Assembly: GCF_008180415.1 (NCBI RefSeq)
Contig: NZ_VTEI01000007.1
Location: 159,810 to 223,809, forward strand
Origin: Rossellomorea vietnamensis
GTDB lineage: Bacteria; Bacillota; Bacilli; Bacillales; Bacillaceae_B
Direction of reading: 5' to 3'
Length of the DNA stretch: 64,000 bases
Numbering within the stretch: position 1 is the stretch's first letter; every line of letters begins with the position of its first letter. The notes under the pieces are model-generated. The model made no database searches. It was not told the origin of the DNA and was given only the letters and a program-made list of their open reading frames with translations. Of this stretch, positions 47,207 through 56,565 are shown in pieces. Made by a program: the position numbers and the translations under genes.

Positions 47207-49798
47207 TTATTTATCAAAAACAATTGTACCGCCATGAATATCAATCTTGACTGTATCTTCCGCTTTAAAATTCCCTGCAATGATTTCCCGCGCCAGCTTG
47301 GTTTCAATATTTTTCTGAATGTACCTTTTCAACGGACGGGCACCATATACAGGATCATAAGCTCCTCTTGCAATGAATTCCTTCGCAGATTCAGTGATTT
47401 CCATGGTTATATTCTGTTCCTGCAGCCGTTTTTGCAGGTCCTTCACAGCTTTTTCAACGATTCCTTTAATATCTGCGATACTCAAGGGCTTGAATAGAAC
47501 GATATCGTCCACGCGGTTAAGGAATTCCGGCCTGAAGGATGCTCTCAATTGACCCAGAACTCTTTCTTTCGTACTTTCGTCAATTTCTTCTGAACCTTCT
47601 TCTCTCTCCAGCAAAAATTGAGAGCCGATATTTGACGTCATAATAATGACTGTATTTTTAAAATCCACGGTTCTTCCTTGCGAGTCTGTGATTCTGCCAT
47701 CATCAAGAACTTGGAGAAGTATATTGAAAACCTCGGTGTGCGCTTTTTCTATCTCATCAAGAAGTATGACCGAGTAGGGTTTTCTTCTAACTGCCTCCGT
47801 AAGCTGTCCACCTTCTTCATAGCCAACATACCCCGGCGGTGCTCCAATCAGCCTTGATACTGAATGTTTTTCCATATACTCGGACATATCAACCCGGATC
47901 ATCTGCTCTTCGCTGTCGAACAGGGTATGCGCAAGGGTTTTGGCGAGTTCAGTTTTGCCGACACCTGTCGGGCCAAGGAATATAAAGGAACCAATCGGCC
48001 TTCCAGGATCTTTGATCCCTGCCCTGGCCCTTAGGATCGCATCACTGACAAGCTGAACAGCATCTTCCTGGCCGATTACCCGCTCATGCAAAATACTTTC
48101 AAGCTTCAACAGCTTTTCACGTTCGCCTTCCACCAGCTTGCTGACCGGGATTCCTGTCCACCTTGCCACAATGCCTGCAATCTCTTCTTCTGTGACTTCT
48201 TCACGAAGCAAGCGGTTTTCCTGTTCGTCCATCATTGCTTTTTCAAGATCTTGCAGTTCTCGTTCAGCCTCAGGAATTTTTCCGTGCCTCAGTTCAGCTG
48301 CCTTATTTAAATCATAATTTCCTTCTGCCTCTTCAAGCTGCCGGCGAAACTGCTCCAATTCTTCCCTTTTTCCTTGAAGTGAGTTGATTTTTTCTTTTTC
48401 CATCTGCCATTTCGCTTTCATTGCATTGCCTTCTTCTTTCAGGTTGGCAAGCTCTTCTTGCAGCTGCAGCAAGCGGTTCCTGCTTGCTTCATCCTTTTCT
48501 TTTGAAAGAGCCGCTTCCTCTATCTCCAGCTGCATGATTTTCCGGGTTACTTCATCCAGTTCAGATGGCATGGAATCAATTTCTGTCCTGATAAGAGCGC
48601 ATGCTTCATCGACCAAGTCTATCGCTTTATCTGGAAGAAACCGGTCAGTAATATATCGATTGGAAAGAGAAGCGGCGGCTACTATTGCCTTGTCATGGAT
48701 ATTGACTCCATGGTGGATTTCAAACCTCTCCTTCAAACCCCTAAGGATGGAGATCGTATCTTCTACATCCGGCTCCTTGACCATAACTTGTTGAAATCTC
48801 CGCTCCAAAGCCGGATCCTTTTCAATGTACTTTCGATATTCATTCAAGGTGGTTGCTCCGATACAATGAAGTTCTCCCCTTGCTAACATTGGCTTCAGTA
48901 GATTGCCTGCATCCATGGCACCTTCTGTTTTTCCGGCTCCAACGATTGTGTGTAGCTCGTCAATGAACAGAAGGATATTTCCATTGCTGCGCTTTACTTC
49001 ATTTAAAACAGCCTTCAATCTTTCTTCAAATTCACCGCGGAACTTTGCCCCTGCCACAAGAGCACCCATGTCAAGCTCGAAAATCTGCTTATCCTTAAGC
49101 CCTTCCGGTACATCCTTCCTGACAATGCGTTGAGCAAGCCCTTCGATGATTGCGGTCTTCCCCACCCCCGGTTCTCCAATAAGCACCGGATTGTTTTTTG
49201 TTTTTCTGGAAAGAATTCTGATTACATGGCGGATTTCGCCGTCCCTCCCGATAACCGGATCCATTTTCCCTGTTTTCACTTCTTGTATCAAGTCTCTTCC
49301 ATATTTTTTTAGAGCTTCATACTTTGCCTCCGGATTCTGCGTATTCACGTTCTCTCCTCCTCTGATTTTCTCAATGATAGTGGACATCTGACCTTCTGAT
49401 AAGAACTTTTCAAGGTAAACAGCGGCAGGATGCTGCTTTTGCCTATGAAGCGCCAGCGCAAGATGTTCTACAGACAGGTACTCATCCCCCATCTTGTTTT
49501 TTATCCTGTCTCCATCTTGGAAAAGCCGGTTGAAATCCTGGGAGGCATACTGGCCATACCCCACTCCCTCCCCTGATACGGCAGGTTTTTCAGAAAGCAG
49601 TTTATTTATATAGTAGATAAATTCATTTGTATCTATACCGGCCCTGGTGTAAATTGAACGAAGCAGCCCGTCTTCTTGGAAGAGCAGCGCTTTCCATAAA
49701 TGCAGAACCGTTATATCTGTATGTTGAAATTCTTTTGCAATTTCTCTGGCGGAAACAATCGCATCCTGTACTTTGTAAGTGAAACCTTCAATATTCAT
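47207..49798 (-). CDS. clpB: ATP-dependent disaggregase ClpB
   Basis: ClpB works with DnaK to rescue aggregated proteins. The 863-residue protein has Clp N-domains, first Walker A GEPGVGKT (208-215), a coiled-coil M-domain (about 405-525, [17 protein letters not shown]...), second Walker A GPTGVGKT, and the ClpB C-terminus. Its promoter has a consensus-like TATAAT (49838-49843, minus strand) and a CtsR site, so heat induction through CtsR is expected. Unlike B. subtilis, many Bacillaceae keep clpB here. Confidence 0.97.
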   Translation of the reverse strand: MNIEGFTYKVQDAIVSAREIAKEFQHTDITVLHLWKALLFQEDGLLRSIYTRAGIDTNEFIYYINKLLSEKPAVSGEGVGYGQYASQDFNRLFQDGDRIKNKMGDEYLSVEHLALALHRQKQHPAAVYLEKFLSEGQMSTIIEKIRGGENVNTQNPEAKYEALKKYGRDLIQEVKTGKMDPVIGRDGEIRHVIRILSRKTKNNPVLIGEPGVGKTAIIEGLAQRIVRKDVPEGLKDKQIFELDMGALVAGAKFRGEFEERLKAVLNEVKRSNGNILLFIDELHTIVGAGKTEGAMDAGNLLKPMLARGELHCIGATTLNEYRKYIEKDPALERRFQQVMVKEPDVEDTISILRGLKERFEIHHGVNIHDKAIVAAASLSNRYITDRFLPDKAIDLVDEACALIRTEIDSMPSELDEVTRKIMQLEIEEAALSKEKDEASRNRLLQLQEELANLKEEGNAMKAKWQMEKEKINSLQGKREELEQFRRQLEEAEGNYDLNKAAELRHGKIPEAERELQDLEKAMMDEQENRLLREEVTEEEIAGIVARWTGIPVSKLVEGEREKLLKLESILHERVIGQEDAVQLVSDAILRARAGIKDPGRPIGSFIFLGPTGVGKTELAKTLAHTLFDSEEQMIRVDMSEYMEKHSVSRLIGAPPGYVGYEEGGQLTEAVRRKPYSVILLDEIEKAHTEVFNILLQVLDDGRITDSQGRTVDFKNTVIIMTSNIGSQFLLEREEGSEEIDESTKERVLGQLRASFRPEFLNRVDDIVLFKPLSIADIKGIVEKAVKDLQKRLQEQNITMEITESAKEFIARGAYDPVYGARPLKRYIQKNIETKLAREIIAGNFKAEDTVKIDIHGGTIVFDK

Positions 49799-49811
49799 GG
49801 TACTCCTCCGT

Positions 49812-49828
49812 TTTGACCATTATTGACC
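49812..49828. promoter_or_regulatory. CtsR operator of clpB
   Basis: On the minus strand GGTCAATAATGGTCAAA fits the tandem-heptad CtsR site (GGTCAAA-NAN-GGTCAAA) with one mismatch. It lies between the -10 and the ribosome binding site. Confidence 0.85.
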
Positions 49829-49837
49829 TTTACTTTC

Positions 49838-49865
49838 ATTATAATTATTACCGAAAAAAAGTAAA
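49838..49865 (-). promoter_or_regulatory. Sigma-A promoter of clpB
   Basis: Read on the minus strand: TTTACT (49860-49865), spacer of 16 bases, TATAAT (49838-49843). The -35 overlaps the yjzC terminator. Confidence 0.65.
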
Positions 49866-49890
49866 GCCATCCGCTTCTGGATGGCTTTAC
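49853..49890 (-). terminator. Terminator of yjzC
   Basis: GTAAAGCCATCC and GGATGGCTTTAC form a perfect 12-bp stem, then TTTTTTT on the minus strand. Confidence 0.9.
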
Positions 49891-49897
49891 TTCCTTG

Positions 49898-50080
49898 CTA
49901 TTGAGTTTTTGGCATATACGTCCAATAACGCTTGTCATTAGAGGTTTCCGGAAAACGGTCACCAGCTTTAAGTTTGACTTTCTTCGGGTTCATGACACCG
50001 CTCCCAGTTTCACCTATTTCGAGATAGATGCCGTTATTCGGCGCTTTCTGTCCAGAGCGGAATTGTCTTGACTGGCCCAT
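49898..50080 (-). CDS. yjzC: YjzC-family small protein
   Basis: A 60-residue protein (MGQSRQFRSGQKAPNNGIYLEIGETGSG) of the YjzC family, common in Bacillaceae, function unknown. GGGAGGG precedes the ATG at 50080. It lies between clpB and uppP and ends in a strong terminator. At 50131-50151 upstream is a perfect AAGCGATTG / CAATCGCTT hairpin of unknown role. Confidence 0.85.
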   Translation of the reverse strand: MGQSRQFRSGQKAPNNGIYLEIGETGSGVMNPKKVKLKAGDRFPETSNDKRYWTYMPKTQ

Positions 50081-50418
50081 GGCAGTCCCTCCCTTATAGA
50101 AATTTTCTTTGATCATTCGGCATAAATGAAAAGCGATTGGATCAATCGCTTACCCTTACTATGACTTTTATTCGCTAAAAAGATTCACGGTTCTTATTGC
50201 CATTAAAGTTCGTCTACCGCTTGGCTGTATCCTCATTAATTAGAACAATCTAAAAATATGAATAGCCATAAGACTTTTAACTGTATTGCCTTATGGAAAG
50301 ATGGTGAGCACTTATTACTTAGAAATCTTTGAGAAGCTATCCAGTTAAGTCTTGCAGGTATTTCCTCTTTGTTGTTAAATAGAAAGATGCGAGAAATTTT
50401 TTCAATGGAGGATACTAT
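50081..50418. other. Intergenic region between yjzC and uppP
   Basis: It contains the small palindrome at 50131-50151 and otherwise nothing recognisable; it should hold the divergent promoters of yjzC and uppP. Confidence 0.4.
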
Positions 50419-51231
50419 ATGAATGAAACTGCATACGAGCTCCTTAAATACTTGTTTCTTGGGTTATTTCAAGGATTAACAGAACCGATTCCAATCTCCT
50501 CAAGCGGTCATTTACAACTGGCCCAGCATTACCTGGATATAGACCTGCCCGGATTAACATTTGAACTGCTTGTCAACACCGCTTCATTACTGGCCGTATT
50601 GATTATCTACCGGGGAGATATCATGCGTCTAGTAGTAAATGGACTTGGCTATTTTAAAGAGAAAAGCCCTGAAAACAAACGTGACTTTCACTTTATTATT
50701 TACTTGATCATCGGAACTATTCCTGCTGGCGTGATTGGTGTATTGTTCGGTGATTTCATTTCTGAGGAGCTTTCCGGAATTAAAACAGTGGCCATTACCT
50801 TGATTATTACAGGTTTTGCCCTTTGGCTGATTCGAAATCTTCGCGGCCGCAAGCATGATGGCGACCTCACCTTCAAGGATGCCATAATCGTAGGATTGGC
50901 ACAGGCAGTTGCCTTGATTCCCGGCATCAGCCGATCCGGTGCAACGATTGTAGCTGCAATGGCAAGAGGGATGAATCAGGAAACTGCGCTTCGCTATTCT
51001 TTCCTGCTTTTTATCCCAGTCAGCTTTGGAGGCATGCTCCTTGGTTTATCCGACCTGCTTGCCGATGAGCACTTAACAGAGAGAGCCATACCATATGCGG
51101 TTGCGTTCCTTGGTTCTCTGGTTGCTTCTTACTTCTCGCTTAAATGGTTCATGAATATCATGGCTAAAGGCAATCTGAAGATATTCGCGATTTATTGCGT
51201 AGTTGCCGGTGCAGCTGTACTAATTTTTTAA
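50419..51231 (+). CDS. uppP: Undecaprenyl-diphosphatase (BacA/UppP family)
   Basis: A 270-residue membrane protein with about eight helices. The family motifs are [14 protein letters not shown] (19-32; Glu22) and PGISRSG near 170. It converts undecaprenyl diphosphate to the monophosphate carrier for cell-wall synthesis and can give bacitracin resistance. The first motif has PIPISSS instead of the common FLPVSST, a mild variation. GGAGGATACTAT precedes the ATG. Confidence 0.93.
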   Translation: MNETAYELLKYLFLGLFQGLTEPIPISSSGHLQLAQHYLDIDLPGLTFELLVNTASLLAVLIIYRGDIMRLVVNGLGYFKEKSPENKRDFHFIIYLIIGTIPAGVIGVLFGDFISEELSGIKTVAITLIITGFALWLIRNLRGRKHDGDLTFKDAIIVGLAQAVALIPGISRSGATIVAAMARGMNQETALRYSFLLFIPVSFGGMLLGLSDLLADEHLTERAIPYAVAFLGSLVASYFSLKWFMNIMAKGNLKIFAIYCVVAGAAVLIF

Positions 51232-51260
51232 AAGAACGGATTTTTTCCGTTCTTTTTTTT
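51231..51260 (+). terminator. Terminator of uppP
   Basis: AGAACGGA and TCCGTTCT, followed by eight T. Confidence 0.9.
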
Positions 51261-51274
51261 ATGCTATTTTGAAA

Positions 51275-51390
51275 TGGCTGTTTTCTTAATAAGGTCGCTA
51301 TATATAACCTTGTAATCCAAAGAAGACGAAAGCTGCTCACCTCTTCAGTAATCGATTTTTCTGAATGCAGGAAACTGTACGAAAAGAGTC
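51275..51390 (-). repeat. Element A, degenerate copy
   Basis: Left AATGGCTGTTTTCTTAATAAG and right GTACGAAAAGAGTC ends are recognisable, with a worn centre (GAAGACGAAAGCTGCTC). The region up to 51609 has no gene. Confidence 0.55.
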
Positions 51391-51609
51391 TTTCGAAGAG
51401 TGCAGCCTCAAAGGACACTCAAATTCCAAACCAGGCGGACGGGGAGCACCATTCATGTAGGAGGAGATGAAAATAAAAAACAGCAATAGATTCCTCTTCG
51501 ATTGCATGAAATCAGCCAGCCTAATAAATGTACTGTTTCTTCCAGATGAGTAACACGCTAACAGCCATATGTTATAATGACGTTACCTATATTGTGGCGG
51601 GGTGATGAG

Positions 51610-52302
51610 ATGAGCGAACCCAATAATCCTTTAACTGAGATTGAAAGTCTGTTTACAAGCCAGGCAAGTTTAAAGAAGGTGGAAAAAGGCCGTTACTTGT
51701 TTCAGGAAGGTGAGACAGCCCACGAATTATTTCTTGTTAAGAGCGGGAAGGTACAGATCGGAAAAGTGATTCCCGATGGCAGGGAGCTGAGCATGAGGAT
51801 TTGTTCCAATGGTGATGTGATAGGGGAATTAACATTATTTTGCGATGAATCTACTTACATGCTAAATGCCAAAGTCATGGAGGATTCTGAAATTTATATC
51901 CTTTCAAAACAGATTTTTGAAGAAAATCTCTCCAATAAGCCGCAGTTGACTGTTGAATGGCTGAAATGGGTCCAGCTTCAAAGCAGGAAAAACCAAACGA
52001 AATTCCGCGACCTTATTTTACATGGAAAAAAAGGAGCTCTTTACTCCACACTGATCAGACTTACAAACAGCTACGGAAAGCCGGTTGATGAAGGTCTTTT
52101 AATTGATTATCCGATGACCAACCAGGAGCTTGCCAACTTCTGCGGCACATCAAGGGAAGTAGTCAACCGGATGCTGAGTGAGTTGAGAAAAGAAAAAATT
52201 GTAATAGTCGACAAAAACAAAATCATTGTGCATGATTTGGATTATCTTAAGAAAGAGATTGATTGCGAGAACTGTCCAATTAATGTCTGCACGATAAAAT
52301 AG
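51610..52302 (+). CDS. fnr: Fnr-type anaerobic regulator (Crp/Fnr family)
   Basis: The 230-residue protein has a cNMP-type effector domain (about 20-110), a dimer helix (110-140) and a helix-turn-helix (TNQELANFCGTSREVVNRMLS, 170-190). Its C-terminal end is CENCPINVC: Cys219-x-x-Cys222-x4-Cys227, the arrangement that holds a [4Fe-4S] cluster in Bacillus Fnr, with Asp134 as the likely fourth ligand. So it should sense oxygen and activate anaerobic genes. Start at 51610 with GGGGTGATG. No fnr box is visible upstream. Confidence 0.85.
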   Translation: MSEPNNPLTEIESLFTSQASLKKVEKGRYLFQEGETAHELFLVKSGKVQIGKVIPDGRELSMRICSNGDVIGELTLFCDESTYMLNAKVMEDSEIYILSKQIFEENLSNKPQLTVEWLKWVQLQSRKNQTKFRDLILHGKKGALYSTLIRLTNSYGKPVDEGLLIDYPMTNQELANFCGTSREVVNRMLSELRKEKIVIVDKNKIIVHDLDYLKKEIDCENCPINVCTIK

Positions 52303-52356
52303 AGATAATAATGCAGTATAGGATGCTCACATTGCACAGAAGAAGTGCATGTTATA

Positions 52357-52398
52357 AAAAAGCAGTGTTTATTCAGATGAATAACACTGCTTTTTTTA
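52357..52398 (+). terminator. Terminator of fnr
   Basis: GCAGTGTTTATTC and GAATAACACTGC with TTTTTTT after it. Confidence 0.9.
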
Positions 52399-52412
52399 TA
52401 TGTTACTGAGTT

Positions 52413-52721
52413 TTAGCGAATACCTAATGCGATTTTCGCATATCTCGACATTTTGTCTTTGCTCCAAGGCGGATTCCAAACGATATCCACTTCTGTTTCT
52501 TTTACCTCTGGAAGATCAGAAAGAGCTGCTTTTACCTGATCCACGATCGTTCCCGCCAGCGGACACCCCATCGATGTCAATGTCATGGTCACCGTCGCTT
52601 TGCCTTCTTCGTCTAAGTCGACGTCATATACTAATCCAAGATTGACGATATCTATTCCCAATTCCGGGTCGACAACTTGTTCAAGCGTCCCCATCATACT
52701 ATCTTTCATATCTTGATCCAT
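52413..52721 (-). CDS. yitW: MIP18-family Fe-S maturation protein (YitW)
   Basis: A 102-residue DUF59/MIP18 (SufT-like) protein with DPELGIDIVNLGLVYDV (18-34) and GCPLAG with Cys53. The family helps assemble or deliver Fe-S clusters. AGGAGTG precedes the ATG. It lies tail to tail with fnr, itself an Fe-S regulator; the link is suggestive only. Confidence 0.92.
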   Translation of the reverse strand: MDQDMKDSMMGTLEQVVDPELGIDIVNLGLVYDVDLDEEGKATVTMTLTSMGCPLAGTIVDQVKAALSDLPEVKETEVDIVWNPPWSKDKMSRYAKIALGIR

Positions 52722-52826
52722 CCAATTTCACTCCTTATCTGCACCTTTTTCTATTTTTATCTTAACAAAGAATGTTATGTATAGAAAGTGATACGGCTCT
52801 TCACCTTTGCATCCCGGATAAGTGGA

Positions 52827-53594
52827 TCAGAGGTTCTCTGCAAACCAAGCCGCACTTTTCAATACAGCTTCTCGCGATACTTTATGCCCCGCGGTTTCGT
52901 CTGGCATAAATTGCAAATCCCTCATTTGCGGTTTGCCGCTTTCAGTAAGACTTTTGTAGAAATCATATGCAGGCTGATAGGGCACGACAGTATCCTGCTT
53001 CCCATGCCAGAAAAAGAGCGATTTCCCCTCAAGCACTTCAGGCTGCAAGGTTAAGTCATATCCTTTCAGCATATCCAGGAGCGAGTTCAATTCTTCATCA
53101 GAATAAGGCAATTGGTAGCCTTTTCTTTTCAAAGAGCCGATCTGGGTATTTGCCAAATCTGTATAAGAAGGACATCCCATCAAGCTGACTGCGGACTGAA
53201 TCCAAGGAAACTTTGTCAGTGCCCCCAATGTAACAATCCCGCCCATCGAGGTTCCAGCTGCACCGATTCGCTCTTCATCAATGAGGCCGTTCTGTGTATA
53301 ATGATTCTTCAACTTGCCCAATTCCTCAATAGTCGTGACGACTATTTCCCAAAAACGCACACTCAACCGGCTTTCGTTTAGTCCTTCCGCTCTCTCTCCA
53401 TGGAGCAGTGAGTCCGGCATTAACACCCTATATCCCTTTTCCGCCAAGTAAAAAGCATAATGCAGGTTGTGTTCTTTTGCACTTGTAAAACCGTGTATAA
53501 AGAATACAGCAGGAAGCTTCTCATCAGACCGTTCTTGCAAGCTGAGATTCAGAACTGGTATATTTTCAATTCTATCTTTTTTTATTGTAATCAT
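52827..53594 (-). CDS. yitV: Alpha/beta hydrolase (esterase) YitV
   Basis: The 255-residue protein has an HGF oxyanion region (FIHGFTSAKEH), nucleophile GTSMGG (Ser116) and a late His in ETAGHKVS, the three parts of a serine esterase. The substrate is unknown. I use the second ATG at 53594, nine bases after AAAGGAG; the first at 53600 is too close. Size and place match YitV. Confidence 0.88.
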   Translation of the reverse strand: MITIKKDRIENIPVLNLSLQERSDEKLPAVFFIHGFTSAKEHNLHYAFYLAEKGYRVLMPDSLLHGERAEGLNESRLSVRFWEIVVTTIEELGKLKNHYTQNGLIDEERIGAAGTSMGGIVTLGALTKFPWIQSAVSLMGCPSYTDLANTQIGSLKRKGYQLPYSDEELNSLLDMLKGYDLTLQPEVLEGKSLFFWHGKQDTVVPYQPAYDFYKSLTESGKPQMRDLQFMPDETAGHKVSREAVLKSAAWFAENL

Positions 53595-53732
53595 TTGCAT
53601 TACTCCTTTACTACATACAACAGGGTTAACCTGCTGTAAAAGTTTGTATAAATCAGTTTACCATGGTGGACTTCTGTTTTACGAAACATATACACTATAC
53701 TTGTATATAAAAATAGAATGGAGATTGATTTA

Positions 53733-54554
53733 ATGAGTATGGATAAGCATTTAATCGTGTTGGATCTCGACGGTACATTATTGACGGATGAAAAAAAGAT
53801 TTCTCCAAAAACCAAGCAAACCTTACATAAAGCCAAAGAGCAAGGCCATGAAATCATGATAGCAACAGGAAGGCCTTATAGAGCAAGTGAGATGTATTAC
53901 AAAGAATTAGTCTTAAATACACCGATTGTCAATTTCAACGGTGCCTTTGTCCACCATCCTCTCGACCAAAACTGGGAAACCTTCCACCAGCCAATGGAAG
54001 TCGGGGTAGCAAGGGAGATTGTCCAGGCTTGTCATGACTTTGATTTTAGTTTCAGAAACATCATTGCAGAAGTAATGGATGATGTCTATTTCCACTATCA
54101 TGACGAACGCCTGATTGATGTTTTCAATTTTGGAGAGCCGAATGTCACTACGGGGGATTTACGGAACTATTTAACCCAATCCCCTACTTCCATGCTGATT
54201 CATGCCGATGAGGAGCATGTAACCGAAATCAGGAAGCATTTGAGCAGTGTTCATGCTGAAGTCATCGACCACCGCCGCTGGGCAGCCCCTTGGCATGTCA
54301 TAGAAATAGTCAAAAGCGGATTGAACAAGGCGGTCGGAATAGAAAAAGTTGCAAGCCATTTGGAAATCCCGCAGAACCGCATCATTGCATTTGGAGATGA
54401 GGATAATGATCTTGAAATGCTCAAATATGCAGGAGTCGGAGTCGCCATGGGAAATGCAATCGAACCCTTGAAAAGCGTCGCAGATGACATTACATTGAGC
54501 AACGAAGAAGATGGAATTGCAGCATTTTTGAACAGCCACCTCCGTTTAAGCTGA
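53733..54554 (+). CDS. yitU: HAD-family (Cof-type) phosphatase YitU
   Basis: A 273-residue HAD phosphatase of the Cof subfamily: motif I DLDGT (11-15, Asp11 and Asp13), motif II ATGRP, motif III Lys in KSGLNK, motif IV GDEDNDLEML. In B. subtilis YitU dephosphorylates sugar phosphates or a riboflavin precursor among other substrates. The start is at 53733, behind GGAGAT. Divergent from yitV. Confidence 0.9.
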   Translation: MSMDKHLIVLDLDGTLLTDEKKISPKTKQTLHKAKEQGHEIMIATGRPYRASEMYYKELVLNTPIVNFNGAFVHHPLDQNWETFHQPMEVGVAREIVQACHDFDFSFRNIIAEVMDDVYFHYHDERLIDVFNFGEPNVTTGDLRNYLTQSPTSMLIHADEEHVTEIRKHLSSVHAEVIDHRRWAAPWHVIEIVKSGLNKAVGIEKVASHLEIPQNRIIAFGDEDNDLEMLKYAGVGVAMGNAIEPLKSVADDITLSNEEDGIAAFLNSHLRLS

Positions 54555-54558
54555 ATAC

Positions 54559-54749
54559 AAGGCTGTATTCGCGTACTTGTTGCTTTGGAAAAAATCCCAA
54601 ATTCCGGATTTTCCCCTCGTATACTAAGAATTTTCTCTCAAATCTGAGATAGCAGCTCTTTTCTTTTCCTGGTTACGAGGTTTTTTCGGTGATATATGTT
54701 ATTTTTTCGGAATTAGTCTGAAATAGCAACAAAGTTTACGAAAGAGCCT
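54559..54749 (-). repeat. Element A, copy 7
   Basis: Left end AAGGCTGTATTCGCGTAC four bases after the yitU stop, right end CAAAGTTTACGAAAGAGCC. Interior with AGCAGCTCTTTTC. The rest of 54555-54868 is the leader of the small gene at 54869. Confidence 0.9.
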
Positions 54750-54868
54750 AATACAAACAGACATTAACAATGCTGGCAATATTTCTGTTCACTAATCTTC
54801 CCCGGTTCTGTTCATACTATCTATGAGCACACAGGTTCAGTGCTTAAAAAGACAAAGGGGTGCTGAAG

Positions 54869-55021
54869 ATGGGCAAAAGCAATAAATCCAAAAGATTTGT
54901 GCAACAGGGAAAAGACGCGGTTTCCAAACACGATGACCGCATTCCTTACCACTCCACACTGGCTGAGGCTGAAGCCAAAAAATTAGAGAACGTTGAAAAC
55001 TCTTCGCTTGGAGGCATATAA
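54869..55021 (+). CDS. Small basic protein, unknown (spore-type)
   Basis: A 50-residue protein, MGKSNKSKRFVQQGKDAVSK onward, basic at the start and acidic in the middle. AAGGGGTG lies six bases before the ATG. It is followed after two bases by the DUF3813-like gene, so they are co-transcribed. Its size and charge recall small spore proteins, but I cannot assign a family. Confidence 0.7.
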   Translation: MGKSNKSKRFVQQGKDAVSKHDDRIPYHSTLAEAEAKKLENVENSSLGGI

Positions 55022-55023
55022 AA

Positions 55024-55218
55024 ATGGGAAACCGATTATTCCAAGAAGCCCGTCAATATGTCCAATTAGCTAAAGAGGCTTCAACCACAGGCAGTGAAGA
55101 CACCCAGCAAACCATTGCACGTGCCAAGAACGCTCTTTCCTCTGCTTATGCTAACACAACCAGAGCTGAACAGGAGCAGCTTCGTGAATTACAAGGCGAA
55201 TTGAACCAATTACAGTAA
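55024..55218 (+). CDS. DUF3813-like small helical protein
   Basis: A 64-residue, Gln/Glu/Ala-rich helical protein (MGNRLFQEARQYVQLAKEAS, then TTRAEQEQLRELQGELNQLQ, with a coiled-coil look). It starts directly after the small gene upstream and ends at a terminator. The pattern fits DUF3813 of Bacillaceae; function unknown. Confidence 0.75.
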   Translation: MGNRLFQEARQYVQLAKEASTTGSEDTQQTIARAKNALSSAYANTTRAEQEQLRELQGELNQLQ

Positions 55219-55225
55219 GTCCAGA

Positions 55226-55256
55226 AGCATCCGGAGTTTTTCCGGATGCATTTTCG
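55226..55256 (+). terminator. Terminator after the DUF3813-like gene
   Basis: GCATCCGGA and TCCGGATGC around a five-base loop, then ATTTTC. Confidence 0.85.
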
Positions 55257-55450
55257 TAATGTAACCATGCTGATAGTGTTGAAATTTATCTATGCTCTAG
55301 AAATCCCGCTGAAGTACCAGAAAGGGTGGATATATATAAACACTTACTCCTGTAATCATACGACCGATATAGATATATGTCTGTGCAACAGAACCAATTT
55401 ATGTACCCACTACACGCTCTGCTCTTATATCTGCACCTGTCTGACTCGCT

Positions 55451-56405
55451 TGGATACAGATCTTCGGCTAATATGCCCTACTCTTGTACCCACTTGACTG
55501 CTTGGATACAGATCTTCGGCTAAAAGGCTCTTCTCTTGTATCCACTCGGCCGACTTGGATACATATCTTCTGCTAATATGTCCTACTCATGTTTCCACTC
55601 GACACGCCTGGATACATATCTCCGGCTAATATACCCTACTTATGTATCCACATGACGCGCCTGGATACATATCTCCGGCTAATATACCCTACTTATGTTT
55701 CCACACGACGCGTCTGGATACAGATCTTCAGCCAAAATGCCCTACTCTTGTACCCACATGACTCGTGTGGATACATATCTCCGGCCAAAATGCTCTGCTC
55801 ATGTATCCGCATGACTCGCTTGGATACATATCTTCGGCTAAAAGGCTCTACTCATGTTTCCACATGACGCGTTTGGATACATATCTTCGGCCAAAATGCT
55901 CTACTCTTGTATCCACACGACGCGCCTGGATACATATCTCCGGCTAATATACCCTACTTATGTATCCACATGACGCGTTTGGATACATATCTTCGGCCAA
56001 AATGCTCTACTCTTGTATCCACACGACGCGCCTGGATACATATCTTCGGCTAAAAGGCTCTACTCATGTTTCCACACGACGCGCATGGATACATATCTTC
56101 AGCCAAAATACCCTACCCTTGTTTCCACTCGGCCGGCCTAGATACATATCTCCGACCAAAAGGCCCTACTCTTGTTTCCACTCGACACGCCTGGATACAT
56201 ATCTCCGGCCAAAAGGCCCTACTCTTGTTTCCACTCGACGCGCGCCTGGATACATATCTCCGGCTAATACACCTACTTATGTATCCACATGACTCGCGTG
56301 GATACATATCTCCGGCTAAAATGCCCTGCTCATGTATCCGCATGACTCGCTTAGATACATATATATCTACACCCACCACAAGGCCCTGCTCATGTATCCT
56401 CCTAT
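55451..56405. repeat. Tandem array of about 18 units of 53 bp
   Basis: Units begin at the G of GGATACA at 55452, 55504, 55557, 55610, 55663, 55716, 55769, 55822, 55875, 55928, 55981, 56034, 56087, 56140, 56193, 56248, 56300 and 56353: spacing is 53 bp except 52, 55 and 52. Each has inverted arms (GGATACATA at the start, TATGTATCC or a variant 22 bases later), a variable core of about 9 bases (TAATATACC, CAAAATGCT, TAAAAGGCT or CAAAAGGCC) and a GACGCG-like joint. Worn copies extend left to about 55325. Since 53 is not a multiple of 3, the long open frames here are by-products. Confidence 0.95.
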
Positions 56406-56450
56406 ACTCCATCCATCTCACCTTGCCCTGAGAACGACAACCTCATCATC

Positions 56451-56490
56451 TTTAAAAGGAACTGCACAATTTTGTGCAGTTCCTTTTAAA
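56451..56490. terminator. Bidirectional terminator
   Basis: TTTAAAAGGAACTGCACAA and its complement form a perfect stem of about 19 bp. It ends the BsuPI-domain gene (minus strand) and blocks transcription between it and the repeat array. Confidence 0.9.
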
Positions 56491-56565
56491 GTAGCTTGAC
56501 CCATTCTAGAAACTTCCCCAAGACACTGTCAAGGAATTTGAGACCTTTACTAGACACCGCTAATA

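Noticed and set aside
49130..49391. Plus-strand frames inside clpB
   Set aside because: Shadows of the strongly supported clpB frame.
55451..56405. CRISPR array
   Set aside because: Units are all related along their full length; there is no class of unique spacers and no cas gene nearby.
55589..56431. Several open frames of 60-121 residues on both strands in the 53-bp array
   Set aside because: Caused by absence of stops in a 53-bp unit read in all phases; no ribosome site, no known domain, period not a multiple of 3.
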